A DNA stretch of 64,000 nucleotides, taken from the NCBI RefSeq assembly GCF_003721565.1, contig NZ_RJJE01000017.1, positions 1,476,636-1,540,635 of the forward strand, written 5' to 3'. Made by a program: the position numbers and the translations under genes. The notes under the pieces are model-generated. The model was not told the origin of the DNA and searched no databases. It saw only the letters and a program-made list of their open reading frames with translations. Shown here piece after piece: positions 15,280 through 22,495 of the stretch (position 1 is the first letter of the stretch; every line of letters starts with the position of its first letter). This DNA is from Rufibacter immobilis (lineage in GTDB: Bacteria; Bacteroidota; Bacteroidia; Cytophagales; Hymenobacteraceae).

Positions 15280-16674
15280 CTAGATTGCTTTGCTGAACGT
15301 GGTGCTGAACTCCTGCTGCGTTTGCTTCACCTTTTGGTCAAAAAGCATGCAGATGTTCCGGATGAAGGGCTGGCCCTGCGGCGTTACCACCAATGACCGG
15401 GCTCTGAAAGTAATTAAACCTTCATCTTCCATTTCCAGCAGAGCCTCACGGGTTTGGTCATCCAGCAGAAATGCGATGTCTCTGTGCAGTTCCAGCTCTC
15501 CTTTGCAGGCAATGTCCAGAATGGCTTCTTTTCTGATCAGGTCTTCCGGGGTAAGCAAATGTCCTTTGAGAATAGCCAGATCTCCGGCGGCAATACCGGC
15601 TTTGTACTCCTCCACTTTTTTCAGGTTCTGGAGATACCCATATTTTGCGTCACTAATGGAAGAGGCGCCCAGGCCAATCAACAGATCTGTGTGGCAGGTG
15701 GTGTACCCCATGAAGTTACGGTGTAGCGTACCATTCTGCTGGGCCAGGAACAGGGCGTCATGCGGTAGCGCGAAATGGTCCATTCCTATGTCATGATACC
15801 CTAAGGCTTTCAACTTCTCAAGCCCCAGTTCATACAGAGCCCTTTTGGCTGCGCCCGAAGGCAGGTCTTTCTCTGAGTAGCCGCGCTGGCTGGGCTTCAC
15901 CCACGGCACGTGGGCGTAAGAGTAGAACGCAATGCGGTCTGGCTTGAGCTGACCCGCCAGATCAATGGTCTCGGCCACGCTGGCCAGCGTCTGGTGCGGA
16001 AGTCCGTAGATCAAATCAAAGTTCACCGATTCATAGCCAATGCGGCGGGCGTCTTGAGTGGCCCGCAACACATTCTCAAACGGCTGAATGCGGTTAATGG
16101 TCAGCTGCACCAAAGGATCAAAATCCTGGATCCCGAAGCTCACGCGCCGGAAGCCCAGATCATAGAGGGTCTGCAAGTGCTCGGCGGTGGTGTTGTTGGG
16201 ATGGCCCTCAAAACTGAATTCCCGCTCCGGATGAATCTCCGCGGTGGCCAAGATGCCTTCCATCAACAGTTTCAGGTTCTCTGGGCTGAAGAACGTGGGC
16301 GTTCCGCCCCCCAAGTGCAATTCTCTGATGATCGGCTTCTCAGAGAAATGGTTCAGGTATTGCTGCCACTCGGCCAGTAGGGTTTCAATATATCCTTGCT
16401 CCACCCCATGGTTTTTAGTGATGCGGGTGTTGCAGCCGCAATACGTACACAGAGATTCACAGAACGGCAGGTGCAGGTACAGACTGATCCCCTTGGTAGC
16501 GTTTGACTCTGTGAAGGTCTTCTCCACCACCTCAAACCACTGTGCTGCCGTAGGGGCTGCTTTGTCCCAGAACGGAACGGTGGGATAGCTGGTGTAACGG
16601 GGGGCCGATACATTGTATTTCTGGATAAGCGCTTCGGGGGAAATCACAGGGGACGTATCACTAGTCATTTTCAT
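15280..16674 (-). CDS. hemN: Oxygen-independent coproporphyrinogen III oxidase
   Basis: Radical-SAM enzyme that converts coproporphyrinogen III to protoporphyrinogen IX without O2. About 464 residues. Iron-sulphur motif C-x3-C-x2-C in LPFCESLCTYCGCNTRITKNHG, the form found in true HemN rather than its HemW relatives, then GGGTPTFF. The frame is open to 16740, but the -7 box TACTTTTG at 16703-16710 puts transcription start near 16696, so the start is the ATG at 16674 or the one two codons later. It carries a perfect-half palindromic operator and belongs with hemA and the cbb3 genes. Confidence 0.95.
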   Translation of the reverse strand: MKMTSDTSPVISPEALIQKYNVSAPRYTSYPTVPFWDKAAPTAAQWFEVVEKTFTESNATKGISLYLHLPFCESLCTYCGCNTRITKNHGVEQGYIETLLAEWQQYLNHFSEKPIIRELHLGGGTPTFFSPENLKLLMEGILATAEIHPEREFSFEGHPNNTTAEHLQTLYDLGFRRVSFGIQDFDPLVQLTINRIQPFENVLRATQDARRIGYESVNFDLIYGLPHQTLASVAETIDLAGQLKPDRIAFYSYAHVPWVKPSQRGYSEKDLPSGAAKRALYELGLEKLKALGYHDIGMDHFALPHDALFLAQQNGTLHRNFMGYTTCHTDLLIGLGASSISDAKYGYLQNLKKVEEYKAGIAAGDLAILKGHLLTPEDLIRKEAILDIACKGELELHRDIAFLLDDQTREALLEMEDEGLITFRARSLVVTPQGQPFIRNICMLFDQKVKQTQQEFSTTFSKAI

Positions 16675-16702
16675 TTTTGCCGTCTCATTGGTAATGATAG
16701 AA

Positions 16703-16710
16703 CAAAAGTA
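16703..16710 (-). promoter_or_regulatory. -7 box of hemN
   Basis: TACTTTTG, full TAnnTTTG match; 33 bp from the half-site at 16733-16746 and 55 bp from the strong site at 16755-16768. Confidence 0.7.
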
Positions 16711-16732
16711 CTGGGTCTCCCCTCCTTCAGAA

Positions 16733-16768
16733 ATGACCATAGCGGTTCAGAAAGATGATAAATGTCAT
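16733..16768. promoter_or_regulatory. Tandem oxygen-regulon operators at hemN
   Basis: Strong site ATGAT-AAAT-GTCAT (16755-16768) is the distal one here; the proximal position 22 bp away keeps only the half-site ATGAC (16733-16737). This reverses the strength order seen at the other promoters. Confidence 0.7.
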
Positions 16769-16782
16769 CTTTCTGAACCGCT
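16741..16782. promoter_or_regulatory. 42-bp perfect palindrome around the hemN operator
   Basis: 18-bp perfect arms (16741-16758 and 16765-16782) with a 6-base centre, containing the operator at its middle, followed by a T-run on the plus strand. May act as operator and also as a terminator for plus-strand transcription. Confidence 0.75.
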
Positions 16783-16833
16783 TGCTTTTTTAATGGAACG
16801 CCCTCCCGGCCCATCTCTGGAGCGGGAATCTCC

Positions 16834-16877
16834 TTCTGTTTAGGGGCTGTTTTTGGAAAAAGAGCCCCTAAACAGAA
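16834..16877. repeat. Palindromic repeat after usp2
   Basis: Symmetric copy with outer stem TTCTG/CAGAA, 17 bases past the usp2 stop; likely terminator of the ccoG operon. Confidence 0.9.
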
Positions 16878-16894
16878 AACTTGCTTTACTTGCC

Positions 16895-17764
16895 TTAGGC
16901 CATGATCTCCGTTTCTGCCTGCTTCTCATGCTGCTGGCAATGGAAACAACTGCCGGCACAGGGTTTCTTTTTTGCCTGGTAGAGGTTGAGCAGCGGAATG
17001 CTGGTCTGGCAGGCATCGGTTTTGCGGTACGTCTGGTTCAGGTACTGCTGGGTCAGGTGCGTGTCTCGGGTGGCAATGAGGAACAGATCCACGGGGTATT
17101 GCTCAGCGTATTCCTGCAGGCCTTCCATCATGTCTTCCTCCTCCAGCATGCGGCAATTGCAATTGCTGCCCAGCACCCAGTTCAGCTCCGCGCCTTGCTT
17201 TTTGATTTCCACCAGCGGAGCCCTTTCGGCACTTGGGTAAAAATGCACGGGAGAAACCTCGGCCTCAAAGGCCTGAGCATACGCTTTTACCATCTCCACC
17301 ACCTCTGGGTCCTGGTCGGTGAAATCGGTCACAAACACCAGATGCTTCACCGGTTGGTACTGCGCTTTCCCCGGCACCCAGAGGATGGGGCTGCCCGCCA
17401 GTTGCTCCAGCGGAAGCGACTGACCTTTGGCTTCAATGGCGGCCAACAGCTCAGAACCCGCAATGATGAGGTCTGGGTTATGCACCGCAGACATGGTGGG
17501 CAGCAGGGACGTCCAGGCATCTCCGCTGATGAGGCACTCCGTGTGGTGCGGGTTCATCTGGCGGCGGGTATCGCAGGCGTACCGCTTGGCAAAACTGTGC
17601 AGCTGCTGCGAGTACTGCAATTGGTTCGTGAGCGACAACGGGGCTCCGTTAGTGCTGAACAGCAGCAGGATTTCGGCTTTGAGCTGGCAGGCCATCTTCA
17701 CGGCGTACCCGTACGCATTGATGCTGTTCTGGGAGAAATCGGTGAGGACGAGTATCTTTTTCAT
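16895..17764 (-). CDS. Universal stress protein with Cys/His-rich tail, last gene of the ccoG operon
   Basis: 289 residues from the ATG at 17764 (MKKILVLTDFSQNS); the frame extends six codons further but the family start is here. Two UspA-like domains; the nucleotide glycine motif is not preserved. The C-terminus has an unusual cluster KKPCAGSCFHCQQHEKQ (C-x3-C-x2-C-x3-H) that could bind metal or haem or act as a redox switch; that is inference. It lies 39 bases after safE, in the cbb3 assembly operon, so it is probably made when the oxidase is assembled. Confidence 0.88.
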   Translation of the reverse strand: MKKILVLTDFSQNSINAYGYAVKMACQLKAEILLLFSTNGAPLSLTNQLQYSQQLHSFAKRYACDTRRQMNPHHTECLISGDAWTSLLPTMSAVHNPDLIIAGSELLAAIEAKGQSLPLEQLAGSPILWVPGKAQYQPVKHLVFVTDFTDQDPEVVEMVKAYAQAFEAEVSPVHFYPSAERAPLVEIKKQGAELNWVLGSNCNCRMLEEEDMMEGLQEYAEQYPVDLFLIATRDTHLTQQYLNQTYRKTDACQTSIPLLNLYQAKKKPCAGSCFHCQQHEKQAETEIMA

Positions 17765-17803
17765 GGTAGCTGAGAAAATCAAGGAATGGGTATGTGGGGT
17801 TTC

Positions 17804-18511
17804 TTAATGGCAGGAAGACATGGCAGAATGCGCCATGTGCGTGGTGTCAGTGGCGGGACTCACGTACGGAATCCCCAGATTTAAACCTCTCAAAATAAAT
17901 AAAATAGCCAGACAGGTGGCCGCGTACGGAATGGCCCGGGTAAAGAATCTTCTTACCCCCAGTTGCAGATATTTGCCAGACAAAGACAGCAGGAACATGA
18001 GCGGAAACGTACCTGCGCCAAACAGCAACATGTACCCCATGGCCTGCGGCACAGTGGGCATGCTCACCGCCCCCGCCAACGCGAAATACACGAACCCACA
18101 GGGCAACAGTCCGTTCAGCAGCCCAACCCCGCCCAAAGCCCACACACCTTTCTTCTGGAAGAAGAGGCCCATGGTCTTTTTCACCTGGGTCAGCACCGCT
18201 TCCAGGCCGGTGGCCTTTCTGAACTTAGCTGACGCCGTGGCGGGCACCACCACCAGGAGCAGAATCAGGACTCCGGAGAGAATGGACAGGGTTTGCTGCA
18301 GGCCCGCCAGTTGCAGGCTTTTGCCCAGTAACCCGGCGCCCGCGCCCAACAGACTGTAAGTGACCATGCGGCCCAGGTTGTAGAGAAACCTGCTGACCAC
18401 AAAAGACCAGCCGCTTCCCTTGCCCACCGGCAAAGACAGGGCAATGGCCCCGCACATGCCCACGCAGTGGAAACTGCCCAGTATCCCCAACAAAAACCCG
18501 GTCCAGATCAT
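17804..18511 (-). CDS. SafE/TauE-type membrane protein of the cbb3 assembly operon (UreH_2-like)
   Basis: 235 residues with about six membrane helices. The N-terminus IWTGFLLGILGSFHCVGMCG has the HCxGMCG motif of the SafE/UreH_2 group, proteins tied to copper or cytochrome maturation in many cbb3 clusters. A basic loop (STASAKFRKATG region) divides the two helix groups. It starts one base after the ccoH stop. Role in copper delivery to the oxidase is the common view from gene neighbourhood; the sequence alone does not prove it. Confidence 0.88.
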   Translation of the reverse strand: MIWTGFLLGILGSFHCVGMCGAIALSLPVGKGSGWSFVVSRFLYNLGRMVTYSLLGAGAGLLGKSLQLAGLQQTLSILSGVLILLLVVVPATASAKFRKATGLEAVLTQVKKTMGLFFQKKGVWALGGVGLLNGLLPCGFVYFALAGAVSMPTVPQAMGYMLLFGAGTFPLMFLLSLSGKYLQLGVRRFFTRAIPYAATCLAILFILRGLNLGIPYVSPATDTTHMAHSAMSSCH

Positions 18512-18512
18512 G

Positions 18513-18986
18513 TTATTGAACGGTGATGTCTTTCTGTAAAAAGTAAGGTTTGCCTGCCTCTTGCCAACTCAGCTGCACGCGCCACAGGCCTTTGGCCAGC
18601 GCGGCAGTTCTAATGTGCTGTTGCCCGTCCTCGTTCAGTTTGAGGTCTAAGGTAAAATCCTGCTTTGCGTCTGACGGCCGGAAGAAGTTCACCTGCCCCT
18701 TCACATCAGTGGCCTTCACTCCTGCCGGGAACACAATGCTGAACTGCTCGGCGGCCTCAGCGTGGGTGAGAATTACCTGTGTCTCCAGATTCTGCGTGGC
18801 CTGCACCTGGTTCATGTGCTGCTGGTAGGCAATCTCTTTCTGGTAATAGTCTTTGCTCACTAGATCCACGTCAGATTTCATGGCCTGGCGCACCATGTTG
18901 CCAATGAACAGCCCGAAGAAGACGAAGGTGGCAATAATGACCTTAGGCCACCAGGAAGTTTTTGAGGGAAGTGCTTTCGCGTTCAT
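18513..18986 (-). CDS. ccoH: cbb3 oxidase assembly protein FixH/CcoH
   Basis: 157 residues: one N-terminal membrane helix (WWPKVIIATFVFFGLFIGNM, about 12-32), the short motif VSKDYYQKEIAYQ typical of FixH, and a periplasmic beta domain. Acts with CcoG, CcoI and CcoS in maturation and stability of the cbb3 oxidase. It is second in the operon, 56 bases after ccoG, from which it is separated by a linker of short tandem repeats. Confidence 0.93.
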   Translation of the reverse strand: MNAKALPSKTSWWPKVIIATFVFFGLFIGNMVRQAMKSDVDLVSKDYYQKEIAYQQHMNQVQATQNLETQVILTHAEAAEQFSIVFPAGVKATDVKGQVNFFRPSDAKQDFTLDLKLNEDGQQHIRTAALAKGLWRVQLSWQEAGKPYFLQKDITVQ

Positions 18987-19042
18987 AATATGAAGTTCTA
19001 AGTCTTGAGTTCTGAGTCTTGCGTCCTAAATTCTATTGCTTC
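18987..19042. repeat. Short tandem repeat linker between ccoG and ccoH
   Basis: Degenerate repeats of (T)AAGTCTTGAG-like units (three copies of AGTCTT/CGTCCT spaced about 13 bases). The ccoNO-ccoQ gap holds a comparable short-repeat linker. Confidence 0.5.
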
Positions 19043-20443
19043 TTAGTGGCCCGGACCCAGGAATTTGGTTTTCTCCGTGGCAATGAGTTTATCGCCCACG
19101 TACACGCCCACTTTTATCTCAGTGGTGGTGCCGTGCAAATTGGCCTTGGGAATTTCAGCGAAGAAAACTCCTTCGGCCAAGCCTTGTTCCGGCAGTTCCA
19201 GTCCACTACGCACCAGCCTAATGGTTCCCTGCGGCTCTATCAGTTTCAAGGTGATGGGCAGCTTTTCAGTGGTTTTATTGATGACCGAGATGTTGTAGAG
19301 GTTGCTGATTTGGCCGTCCTGGGTTTTCTGGTACAACATGCCCGGCGTGCGCAGAATGGTGGCATCAATGTTCTCACGGGTGACCAGCAGGGTCACAAAA
19401 CCGGCCATCAAAAGCACCAGCACCGCAGTATAGCTTTTCATGCGGCCCGTGAACGTCCAGGGCTTGCCCTCGGCGATGGTCTCTTCTGAGGCGTATTTGA
19501 TCAGGTTCTGCGGTTTGCCAATCATGTCCATGATGCTGTTGCAGGCATCAATGCAGGCGGTGCAGTTAATGCATTCCATCTGCTGGGCTCCGTTCCGGAT
19601 GTCAATCCCCGTAGGGCAGACCTGCACGCACTGGCGGCAGTCAATACAGTCGCCGGCGGTTCTTACCTGGTTCTTTCTCAGTTTCTCCCGGGGTTCGCCG
19701 CGCACGTAGTCATAGGCGATGACGGTGGTTTTCTTGTCCATCATCACGCCCTGCAGCCTGCCGTAGGGGCACACTATGGTACACACCTGCTCTCTAAACC
19801 GGGCGAACACCCCGTAGAAAATAGCCGTGAAAACAAGCAGTGAGATGAGGCCGCCCAGGTGGTTGGCCGGAGAGTCTGTGACAATGGCTTTGAGGGCGTC
19901 AATGCCTATGATGTAGGCCAGGAAGGTGTTGGCGATCAGGAACGAGATGAACACGAAAATGCCGTGCTTGGCCGTCTTCTTCCAGATTTTCTCGGTGGTC
20001 CATTCGGCTTTATCCAAGGCTTTCTGTTTGGTGAAATCGCCCTCAATCCAATACTCAATGCGGCGGAACACCATCTCCAGGAAAATGGTCTGCGGACAAA
20101 CCCAGCCGCAGAACACGCGCCCGTACACCACCGTGAACAGAATAATGAACACGATAAAGGCCATGAAGCCCACCAGCAGAATAAAGAAATCCTGAGGCCA
20201 GAAAATCATCCCGAAGATGATGAACTTGCGCTCCACCAGGTTGAGCATGAGCACCGGCAAGCCGTTGATCTTCAGGAACGGCCCAATGAACAGCAACGCC
20301 AGAAAGCCGTAACTTACCAACTTGCGGTATTGGTACAGCTTTCCGTTGGGCTTTTTAGGATAAAGCCACACCCGTTTCCCTTCTTTATCTACCGTGGCGA
20401 TGGTGTCTCTGAACGACTCCCTGTCCACTACTGCCTGACCCAT
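19043..20443 (-). CDS. ccoG: cbb3 oxidase accessory ferredoxin CcoG/FixG
   Basis: 466 residues. Membrane helices in the first 220 residues, then two 4Fe-4S clusters in CIDCRQCVQVCPTGIDIRNG and CINCTACIDACNSIM, a further helix near 340 and a C-terminal periplasmic FixG beta domain. CcoG is known as a cupric reductase that supplies Cu(I) for the oxidase. First gene of ccoG-ccoH-safE-usp2. Its promoter has the perfect palindrome ATGAC-GTGC-GTCAT 33 bp from a GAAATTTG -7 box. Confidence 0.96.
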   Translation of the reverse strand: MGQAVVDRESFRDTIATVDKEGKRVWLYPKKPNGKLYQYRKLVSYGFLALLFIGPFLKINGLPVLMLNLVERKFIIFGMIFWPQDFFILLVGFMAFIVFIILFTVVYGRVFCGWVCPQTIFLEMVFRRIEYWIEGDFTKQKALDKAEWTTEKIWKKTAKHGIFVFISFLIANTFLAYIIGIDALKAIVTDSPANHLGGLISLLVFTAIFYGVFARFREQVCTIVCPYGRLQGVMMDKKTTVIAYDYVRGEPREKLRKNQVRTAGDCIDCRQCVQVCPTGIDIRNGAQQMECINCTACIDACNSIMDMIGKPQNLIKYASEETIAEGKPWTFTGRMKSYTAVLVLLMAGFVTLLVTRENIDATILRTPGMLYQKTQDGQISNLYNISVINKTTEKLPITLKLIEPQGTIRLVRSGLELPEQGLAEGVFFAEIPKANLHGTTTEIKVGVYVGDKLIATEKTKFLGPGH

Positions 20444-20513
20444 TTTCTACTTGTATGTTCGGTTTACAATCACCGGCTGCGGGCAGCGCGGTGGGAGGCT
20501 TCAACCTTCTCTA

Positions 20514-20521
20514 CAAATTTC
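20514..20521 (-). promoter_or_regulatory. -7 box of ccoG
   Basis: GAAATTTG, identical to the hemA box and at the same 33-bp distance from the operator. Confidence 0.6.
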
Positions 20522-20543
20522 AGGGTTACGGGGCGGCAGAAAC

Positions 20544-20579
20544 ATGACGTGCGTCATCTGGGGCGGTGATTGTTGTTAA
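20544..20579. promoter_or_regulatory. Tandem oxygen-regulon operators at ccoG
   Basis: ATGAC-GTGC-GTCAT (20544-20557) and, 22 bp further, GTGAT-TGTT-GTTAA (20566-20579), whose sequence is nearly that of the distal ccoNO site. Confidence 0.78.
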
Positions 20580-20620
20580 AAGAATGACGCAGTCCAGCGC
20601 TCTTGTGATCTATTTCAATC

Positions 20621-20665
20621 CTGCGTTTAGCAGCTCTTTTTCCTAAAAAACGCCTAAACCAGCAG
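20621..20665. repeat. Palindromic repeat, diverged copy upstream of ccoG
   Basis: Outer stem CTGCG...with CAGCAG side partly paired; arms GTTTAGCAGCTCTTTTT and AAAAAACGCCTAAAC. Promoter-side position. Confidence 0.75.
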
Positions 20666-20883
20666 GTCTGAGAGAATCTGGTGTCCCCCTTTGAAGGGGG
20701 TAGGGGGATGACAAGGACGGAGGAAGAACCGTCAGCTTAATGAAAAAGGAATAAAAAGCTGATTCTCGGGAATGCTATGCCTCTGGCTGCATCTCAATGT
20801 AATGAATTCGAGAACGTAGCGGCGAGACGCCGCCCATGTTACACACTCGCCAGAGGCGAGCGAGAGGAACCGTCTTTTACCTA
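20666..20883. repeat. Composite island of short inverted repeats
   Basis: Gene-free. Contains CCCCCTTTGAAGGGGG followed by TAGGGGGATGAC (about 20683-20710), a GGCG/CGCC hairpin near 20820-20835 and CTCGCC-AGA-GGCGAG near 20846-20861. Nothing coding is seen. Confidence 0.5.
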
Positions 20884-20931
20884 GTTTCCGTTTAGGGCCT
20901 GTTTTTCTAAAAACAGGCCCTAAACGGAAAC
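20884..20931. repeat. Palindromic repeat after ccoP
   Basis: Symmetric copy with outer stem GTTTCCG/CGGAAAC and a GGGCCTG inner variant that is compensated in the other arm. Likely end of the ccoNO-Q-P transcript. Confidence 0.92.
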
Positions 20932-20959
20932 GGTCCTTCACTTGCGCAAAGGACCGTTT
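20928..20959. terminator. Second hairpin downstream of ccoP
   Basis: Inverted repeat AAACGGTCCTT / AAGGACCGTTT with a short loop, overlapping the outer stem of the adjacent palindromic repeat. The two can form alternative structures. Confidence 0.6.
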
Positions 20960-20983
20960 CTCACACCAAACGTAACACTTTCA

Positions 20984-22177
20984 CTATTTCGCTTTCTCGC
21001 CTTGTGGGGCTTTGGCATTAGGCGGGTTACTGCCTTTCAGGCTAAGGATGTAGCTAGACACTTGCAGGATTTGCTCATTGCTGAGTTTACCTTGCCAGGC
21101 CACCATGCCTTTGCTGGTTACCCCATATTTAATGGTTTTGTAGATGCCGTTTACGTCGCTGCCGTGGAGCCAGAATTCGTCGGTGAGGTTAGGTCCTACC
21201 ATCCCCTCGCCTTTCTGCCCGTGGCAGGCGGCGCAGTTCTGCATAAACGCTTTCTCGCCTTCGGCCAGCTGGGCGGCATCTGTGATGGGTTTGAAATCAG
21301 TTTTTTCGTTGGCATCTCCGCCGCCGCTTTTAGCGCTGAGCAGGGCTGCCTGCTGCATTTCGGCCTCGTATTCCTGGGTCTGGAGCTGGCCGCCCATTAC
21401 GTGGTAGTTGAGCAGGTACACCACCCCAAACACGATGGTCACATAGAAGGTATATTTCCACCAAGGCGGAAGGTCGTTGTCAAACTCATGGATGCCGTCA
21501 TAGCTGTGGTCTTCCATGAGCTCGTCTTTGGCTTTCCCGGTAATGGAGGTGGTGTCACCGCGCATGAGGGCAATGAACTTGGCCATGGAAGAATTCTGCA
21601 GCCCTGGTTTTTCATACAGCTTACTCAGCAACGGCAGCGCCTGGAAGAACGTTACCAGCAGGAACACCAGCACCAGCAGCAGCAGGAACCCAACCAGCGT
21701 AACCAGAATCTGGGTGACCGGCGGCATGGCTTTCCAGTTGAAACCCGAGGCAGCCGGCGCCGCGCCGTCTATGTTAGGGTCTGCAGGAGTTACTTCCGGG
21801 GCTTTGGCCTCGGCGGGTTTGTCACTTTCTTCTTTGATGAACGCCACCACGTCTTTGATGTCACCGTCTGAGAGCGAACCTTCAAAGCTGGTCATGGGCA
21901 CCTTCCCAAACTTCTCAAACACCTCTACCGCCTGTTTGTCGCCGGAGGCGATGACTTTGGTGGAGTTCTTCACGAAGTTAATGATCCATTTCTCATCGCG
22001 GCGTTTATGAACGTCTTTGAGGGCGGGCCCCACCACCTGCTCCTGCACGCTGTGGCAGGCGGCGCAGTTGGCGTCAAAAATGGATTTGCCTTTTACGGCG
22101 TCCTGCGCGGCGGCAGGCTGAGTGGCGGCTCCGGCAAAAAACAACGCCGAAGCTAAATAGGGTAATAATCGTTTCAT
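20984..22177 (-). CDS. ccoP: cbb3 oxidase dihaem subunit CcoP, rearranged domain order
   Basis: 397 residues. Signal peptide-like start (1-24, ending AQPAAAQ-like), first cytochrome c domain with CAACH at about 35-39 and Met in PMTSFEG, an acidic linker, membrane helix (ILVTLVGFLLLLVLVFLLV), the CcoP signature DNDLPPWWKYTF with a second helix, then the second cytochrome c domain with CAACH and Met in KGMVAW. Classical CcoP has both haem domains after the membrane part; here one comes before it. It passes electrons to CcoO/CcoN. Its start overlaps the ccoQ stop by four bases. Confidence 0.95.
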   Translation of the reverse strand: MKRLLPYLASALFFAGAATQPAAAQDAVKGKSIFDANCAACHSVQEQVVGPALKDVHKRRDEKWIINFVKNSTKVIASGDKQAVEVFEKFGKVPMTSFEGSLSDGDIKDVVAFIKEESDKPAEAKAPEVTPADPNIDGAAPAASGFNWKAMPPVTQILVTLVGFLLLLVLVFLLVTFFQALPLLSKLYEKPGLQNSSMAKFIALMRGDTTSITGKAKDELMEDHSYDGIHEFDNDLPPWWKYTFYVTIVFGVVYLLNYHVMGGQLQTQEYEAEMQQAALLSAKSGGGDANEKTDFKPITDAAQLAEGEKAFMQNCAACHGQKGEGMVGPNLTDEFWLHGSDVNGIYKTIKYGVTSKGMVAWQGKLSNEQILQVSSYILSLKGSNPPNAKAPQGEKAK

Positions 22178-22368
22178 GACCGTAGGTCTTGTGGGTGGGC
22201 AAATCCGTTCTCGTTCTGCAGCGGCATGGCTTTCATGCTCTGCACGTGTTCTTTTTTCACCACCACCACGTAGGCAATGAGCCCGATGAAGAAGGCGAAG
22301 AAGATGACAAAGGAGATAATAGGATAAATCTCAATGCCTGCGATGGACTGTAAAACGTTCTTGTACAT
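22174..22368 (-). CDS. ccoQ: cbb3 oxidase small subunit CcoQ/FixQ
   Basis: 64 residues with one membrane helix (IISFVIFFAFFIGLIAYVVVV) followed by a short charged tail (KKEHVQSMKAM), the FixQ pattern. Stabilises the oxidase complex. It overlaps ccoP by four bases and lies 127 bases after ccoNO, a gap occupied by an inverted repeat. Confidence 0.88.
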   Translation of the reverse strand: MYKNVLQSIAGIEIYPIISFVIFFAFFIGLIAYVVVVKKEHVQSMKAMPLQNENGFAHPQDLRS

Positions 22369-22382
22369 GGCTGTTCTTTTTT

Positions 22383-22484
22383 AGACACAGGAGATAAGAC
22401 ACAGGATGTAAGACTTTTCCCTTTTACTTAAAGCACCTTTCAAAGCGGTCTTCCACTCCGTCTGGTGTCTCATCTCCTGTGTCT
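22383..22484. repeat. Inverted repeat in the ccoNO-ccoQ gap
   Basis: 20-bp arms at 22383-22402 and 22465-22484 with one mismatch (AGACACAGGAGATAAGACAC against its complement) around a 62-base loop; the left arm is itself part of a tandem GACACAGGA repeat. It lies inside an operon, so it may set the ratio of upstream and downstream products or protect mRNA ends. Confidence 0.65.
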
Positions 22485-22495
22485 TATGCCTTTCC

